Source: Pseudomonadota bacterium
Lineage (GTDB): Bacteria; Pseudomonadota; Gammaproteobacteria; Steroidobacterales; Steroidobacteraceae
Reading direction: 5' to 3'
Assembly: GCA_021850555.1 (NCBI GenBank)
Contig: JAJZLX010000560.1
Location: 1-8,145 of the forward strand
Length of the DNA: 8,145 nucleotides
Shown: positions 5,417 to 8,145 of the stretch, in pieces
How the letters are laid out: each line of letters opens with the position of its first letter
Numbering within the stretch: the stretch's first letter is position 1
The notes under the pieces: generated by a model
The model's database searches: none
Seen by the model: only the letters and a program-made list of their open reading frames with translations
What the model was told of the DNA's origin: nothing
Position numbers and translations under genes: made by a program

Positions 5417-6679
5417 TCAAAGTTTCCGCTCGATTTCGCCCCATGCCCTGGCAAGCCCATCCTGGAATTCCGGAGCAGCGATGCTGATCAGCGCCTTCGC
5501 TCGGTCATGAACTGAAAGGCCACGCAACTGTGCAACGCCATGTTCCGTGACGACATAGTCGGCTTCGTGCCGCCCAAGGGCACTGAGGCTATGGTGCTCT
5601 GGACAGACGATTCGACTCCGGCGGCCCCCTTCGGCCGTTGAAGGCACCACGATGATCGAGCGTCCGCCGGGGGCCAGCCGTGCACCGGCTGAGAACGCCG
5701 GCAGACCCCCCACGCCGGCGACGAGCCGGCCATTTAGATAATCTACGTTCACCTGTCCAAACAGGTCGACTTCAAGAGCCGAATTTATCGCGCAAAAATC
5801 CGTGATCGATGCAATACGGCGAATATCATGTGTCTCCCGGCTCGGACGAAAGTAGAACACCGGATCGGAATCCAGTCGGGCATAAAACTCGCTGTCGCCG
5901 AGAGCAACACCGCATTCGATCGCTCCGTCTCCCTGGATGACGCCCCCGTCGAGCAATTCCATCACCGCCGAGGAAACCATGCCCGAATACACGCGCAACC
6001 TCCGATGGTTCTTCAGGGACATCAGAATAGCGGTCTGGAGACGGCCAATGCCTAGCTGAAGGGTCGCGCCATCAGGCACCAGATTTGCGACGAGCCCAGC
6101 ATGCTGAAGGGTGACAGAATCGGGGACGTCCGCGGCAAGCATTGGAATGTCCCAGTCACGCTCAAAAATGAAATCGCAATCACCCAGCGAAATTGAAAAC
6201 GAGCCGTGCGTCCGGGGCAGCCTCGGATTCACGTGGGCGACGCGCAAGCCTGCATTGCGCCAGACGGAGGGAAGAAAGTCCTGGCATGCGCCGAGGCTAC
6301 AACGGCCGTTCTCATCTGGGGGCGCAACCTGGGCGATGGCCATGTCTACGGCTATACCCTGCTCAAGCTCCCGTACAATGCCCGGGTAGTCTAGCGGAAT
6401 CAGGTCAACCCGTCCCCTCATGATCCCCGAACGTACGCTTGGAGACATGAAATAGGCGCGCAATCTCGCCTCCGGGTGCAGGCCGAGGTAGTCGGTGCAA
6501 TTGATCCCGGGGAAATGCACCCCGACAAACGTGATGCCGGCGGCCCGCTCCCGGTCACTGCAAAATTGCTCATAGAATGCGAGGCTTTCCCCTGACATGC
6601 CTGGGACGAATACCGTGATTCCAGGACGCAAGGACTTCATCACGGCTCTGATGTCATGCCGGCGCAACGGCGCTGCCAT
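5417..6679 (-). CDS. Acetyl-CoA hydrolase/CoA-transferase family protein (divergent)
   Basis: From ATG 6677-6679 this gives 420 residues, close to the usual length of the 4-hydroxybutyrate CoA-transferase/acetyl-CoA hydrolase family, whose members move CoA between acids or hydrolyse acyl-CoA. The opening LRPGITVFVPG (17-27), VANLVPDGATLQLGIG (197-211), the late VGGLPAFSAGA (323-333) and the C-terminal TEHGVAQLRGLSVHDRAKALISIA (378-401) fit that family. Two positions are unusual. The segment normally HSE, with the glutamate that forms the CoA-thioester, reads YSG (231-233), and the usual G-GG--DF--GA lacks its Asp. It may belong to a subgroup with another mechanism or specificity. A GTG at 6758-6760 would add 27 residues with no family resemblance, so I did not use it. 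It is divergent from the acyl-CoA dehydrogenase, which suggests joint use in acyl-CoA metabolism. Confidence 0.87.
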   Translation of the reverse strand: MAAPLRRHDIRAVMKSLRPGITVFVPGMSGESLAFYEQFCSDRERAAGITFVGVHFPGINCTDYLGLHPEARLRAYFMSPSVRSGIMRGRVDLIPLDYPGIVRELEQGIAVDMAIAQVAPPDENGRCSLGACQDFLPSVWRNAGLRVAHVNPRLPRTHGSFSISLGDCDFIFERDWDIPMLAADVPDSVTLQHAGLVANLVPDGATLQLGIGRLQTAILMSLKNHRRLRVYSGMVSSAVMELLDGGVIQGDGAIECGVALGDSEFYARLDSDPVFYFRPSRETHDIRRIASITDFCAINSALEVDLFGQVNVDYLNGRLVAGVGGLPAFSAGARLAPGGRSIIVVPSTAEGGRRSRIVCPEHHSLSALGRHEADYVVTEHGVAQLRGLSVHDRAKALISIAAPEFQDGLARAWGEIERKL

Positions 6680-6814
6680 GGTCAAGCGCCCCCGGATCGT
6701 AATTGTCCGCCAGTTACTGTCACACACCAGGTTCGCCGCCCCGGGATCTCTCCACACCACGCTAGCCTGGCCCGCACTTGAACCATCACAGACCCCCTAT
6801 ACTGCAGCGCATCT

Positions 6815-6830
6815 GATATTGTACAATACC
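6815..6830. promoter_or_regulatory. Probable operator, near-copy of the 2748-2763 palindrome
   Basis: GATATTGTACAATACC matches the site at 2748-2763 at 13 of 16 positions and keeps a perfect 12-bp palindromic core, TATTGTACAATA. The differences at positions 6 and 11 are symmetric, so the dyad is preserved; only position 15 breaks it. It sits almost exactly midway between the two divergent start codons (about 135 bases from each). A shared regulator for both divergent regions is inferred. Confidence 0.62.
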
Positions 6831-6952
6831 ATTGGCGACCAATCCAAGAAATGGCGGATGCCGATCGAATCCCTAAACAAGGCGGGATCCCACATATGGA
6901 GTGCCGTGCCAATTGCCACATTCCCTCCGTGCCGGGAGCGGACTTAAATATT

Positions 6953-6958
6953 GAGGAG
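6953..6958 (+). promoter_or_regulatory. Strong ribosome-binding site that decides the GTG start of the acyl-CoA dehydrogenase gene
   Basis: GAGGAG lies 5 bases upstream of the GTG at 6964-6966. The only nearby upstream ATG (6896-6898) is out of frame, and the protein then begins with the typical acyl-CoA dehydrogenase opening DFALTDDQRAI. Confidence 0.75.
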
Positions 6959-6963
6959 TCGCT

Positions 6964-8130
6964 GTGGATTTCGCACTGACCGACGATCAACGGGCGATTG
7001 CTGATGCCGTCAAGCGCATCTGCGCCAATTTCACTGACGAGTATTGGAGTCACAAGGATACCGCTGGCGAGTTCCCACACGAGTTTCATACCGCGATGGC
7101 GGCGGACGGCTGGCTCGGTATAACGATGCCTGAAGATCTGGGGGGAGCCAATCTCGGCGTGACGGAAGCCGCTATCATGATGAATACGGTCGCCGCCAGC
7201 GGCGGCGGTGCGGCGGCGATGTCAACATTACAAATCAATCTGTTCGCGCCCCATCCCATCGTCGTACTCGGGACCCCGGAGCAGAAGGAGCGCATGCTCC
7301 GACCACTGATTCGAGGCTCCGAGAAAACCTGTTTTGGCGTGACCGAGCCCGATGCGGGCTTAAATACGACGCAGATCAAGACTTTCGCCCGCAAGGTGCA
7401 GGGAGGATACCGGGTCACCGGTAGCAAGATCTGGACATCCACCGCCCAAGAGGCGGACAACATCCTCTTGCTGACACGAACGACACCACTGGATTCGGTC
7501 AGCAAGCCGACCGACGGCATGACCATTTTCTTTACTAAACTCAACCGACAAAAGATCGAAGTGCGACGGATCCCGAAAATGGGACGAGCGGCGGTTGATT
7601 CCAACGCGATCTTTATAGAGGACTTGTTTATACCGGAAGATGACCGCATTGGAGAAGAGGGAAAGGGCTTCCACTACCTGCTGCACAGCCTCAATCCTGA
7701 ACGCATCATTGTGGCAGCGGGTGCAATCGGAATCGCGCAGGACGCGCTCCGCCGTGCGGCCGCCTATGCAAAAGACCGCGTGGTATTTGGACGGCCGATA
7801 GGTCAGAACCAGTCCATCCAGCATCCGTTGGCGGAAAATTGGTGCGCAATTGAAGCTGCCTGGTTGATGACCATGAAGGCGGCGAACCTGTATGACCGCA
7901 AGCAGCCTTGTGGCTCTTATGCCAATGCGGCCAAGTTCCTCGGTGGCCGAGTGGCTTTTCAGGCTGCCACGCAAGCGGTGTTGACCCATGGGGGCATGGG
8001 GTACGCAAAGGAATACCAGGTCGAACGGCTGTTCCGGGAATCGATTTTGCAGCGGCTCGCGCCGATTACGGAACAGCTCATTCTGTCATTCATTGCAGAA
8101 AAGGAACTCGGGTTGCCGAAGTCCTACTGA
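6964..8130 (+). CDS. Acyl-CoA dehydrogenase
   Basis: This 388-residue FAD-dependent acyl-CoA dehydrogenase has the usual length for the family and desaturates acyl-CoA at the alpha-beta position, passing electrons to an electron-transfer flavoprotein. The N-terminal domain opens with DFALTDDQRAIADAVKRI and contains MPEDLGGANLG (55-65). FAD and substrate motifs are CFGVTEPDAGLNTT (123-136), YRVTGSKIWTSTA (149-161), VVFGRPIGQNQSIQHPLA (273-290) and GGMGYAKEYQVER (343-355). The loop that carries the catalytic Glu in many short- and medium-chain enzymes (YEGTSE) reads RLAPITEQ here. Instead Glu246 in LNPERI matches the helix-G Glu of isovaleryl-CoA dehydrogenase, so a branched or long substrate is a reasonable inference. 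The C-terminus GLPKSY resembles the LPRSY ending of a bacterial FadE-like subgroup. The GTG start is supported by the ribosome site at 6953-6958. It is divergent from the CoA-transferase gene. Confidence 0.95.
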   Translation: MDFALTDDQRAIADAVKRICANFTDEYWSHKDTAGEFPHEFHTAMAADGWLGITMPEDLGGANLGVTEAAIMMNTVAASGGGAAAMSTLQINLFAPHPIVVLGTPEQKERMLRPLIRGSEKTCFGVTEPDAGLNTTQIKTFARKVQGGYRVTGSKIWTSTAQEADNILLLTRTTPLDSVSKPTDGMTIFFTKLNRQKIEVRRIPKMGRAAVDSNAIFIEDLFIPEDDRIGEEGKGFHYLLHSLNPERIIVAAGAIGIAQDALRRAAAYAKDRVVFGRPIGQNQSIQHPLAENWCAIEAAWLMTMKAANLYDRKQPCGSYANAAKFLGGRVAFQAATQAVLTHGGMGYAKEYQVERLFRESILQRLAPITEQLILSFIAEKELGLPKSY

Positions 8131-8145
8131 CGGTAGATTCTTCAA

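Larger units (their letters stand above)
6680..6963. promoter_or_regulatory. Divergent promoter region between the CoA-transferase and acyl-CoA dehydrogenase genes
   Basis: This 284-base gap must contain the promoters for both divergent genes. TATACT (6799-6804) is a good plus-strand -10 match, but its best -35 partner, TTGAAC (6778-6783), is only 15 bases away. TACAAT, readable on both strands inside the 6815-6830 palindrome, is another -10 candidate; on the minus strand it pairs with TTGGAT at 18 bases. A second dyad, ATTGG-CGA-CCAAT, occupies 6831-6843, immediately beside the palindrome. None of these hexamer pairs is strong, as expected for an activated or repressed promoter. Confidence 0.45.

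Noticed and set aside
5170..5460. 96-codon minus-strand and 69-codon plus-strand ORFs in the gap upstream of the phosphatase gene
   Set aside because: They overlap known genes at one or both ends and show no recognisable composition or motif.
6680..6760. 27-residue N-terminal extension of the CoA-transferase from GTG 6758-6760
   Set aside because: The added residues do not resemble the family, and the ATG at 6677-6679 gives the expected length and start context.
6913..6949. TTGCCA and TTAAAT as a promoter for the acyl-CoA dehydrogenase gene
   Set aside because: The spacer would be about 25 bases, too long for a sigma-70 promoter, and the -10-like element would abut the ribosome site.
7086..7989. 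Minus-strand ORFs of 187 and 209 codons opposite the acyl-CoA dehydrogenase gene
   Set aside because: They are antisense shadows; the plus-strand protein has every family motif in order.
1..8145. Mobile element, CRISPR array, tRNA or rRNA
   Set aside because: No transposase, integrase, regularly spaced repeats, or tRNA/rRNA-like sequence was found on either strand.

Overview
The window looks like a catabolic locus from a high-GC bacterium (roughly 60% GC by eye), most likely a proteobacterium; nothing in it fixes the class. Seven protein-coding genes are supported. All belong to CoA-linked or aldehyde-linked catabolism or to its usual companions. I see no rRNA, tRNA, CRISPR array, transposase or phage gene.

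Layout. Positions 1-311 hold no recognisable gene, only a weak terminator-like element on the minus strand. Next come two minus-strand genes in operon order: a PECR/DECR-like short-chain dehydrogenase (1799-2719), then an NAD(P)-dependent aldehyde dehydrogenase (312-1775). They are transcribed divergently from a DUF7064/DUF7065-type, CrtC/AttH-lipocalin-like protein (2819-3757, plus). This gene converges, across a strong stem-loop (3767-3790), on a second minus-strand group: an MptpB-type tyrosine phosphatase (4379-5188), a PaaI-like hotdog thioesterase (3800 to about 4255) downstream of it, and an acetyl-CoA hydrolase/CoA-transferase family protein (5417-6679) upstream of it. The CoA-transferase is divergent from an acyl-CoA dehydrogenase (6964-8130, plus), across a 284-base intergenic region.

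How the genes may work together. The aldehyde dehydrogenase would make a carboxylic acid. The CoA-transferase homologue could load or unload CoA. The acyl-CoA dehydrogenase would introduce a double bond, the PECR-like reductase would act on an enoyl- or dienoyl-CoA or a related carbonyl/alcohol, and the thioesterase would release acyl groups or rescue CoA. Such sets occur in degradation of terpenoids, steroids, alicyclic acids or branched fatty acids. The substrate here cannot be read from sequence.

The most notable signal is regulatory. A perfect 16-bp palindrome (GATATGGTACCATATC, 2748-2763) lies in one divergent promoter region. A 13/16 relative (GATATTGTACAATACC, 6815-6830) lies in the middle of the other. 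Two of the three differences are a symmetric, palindrome-preserving pair. This suggests that one dimeric regulator, not encoded in the window, controls both divergent units. Other points worth checking are a thioesterase whose conserved N-terminus has no ATG, GTG or TTG start, a CoA-transferase homologue with Gly where the family usually has its Glu, and an SDR with Arg where the catalytic Lys normally lies.
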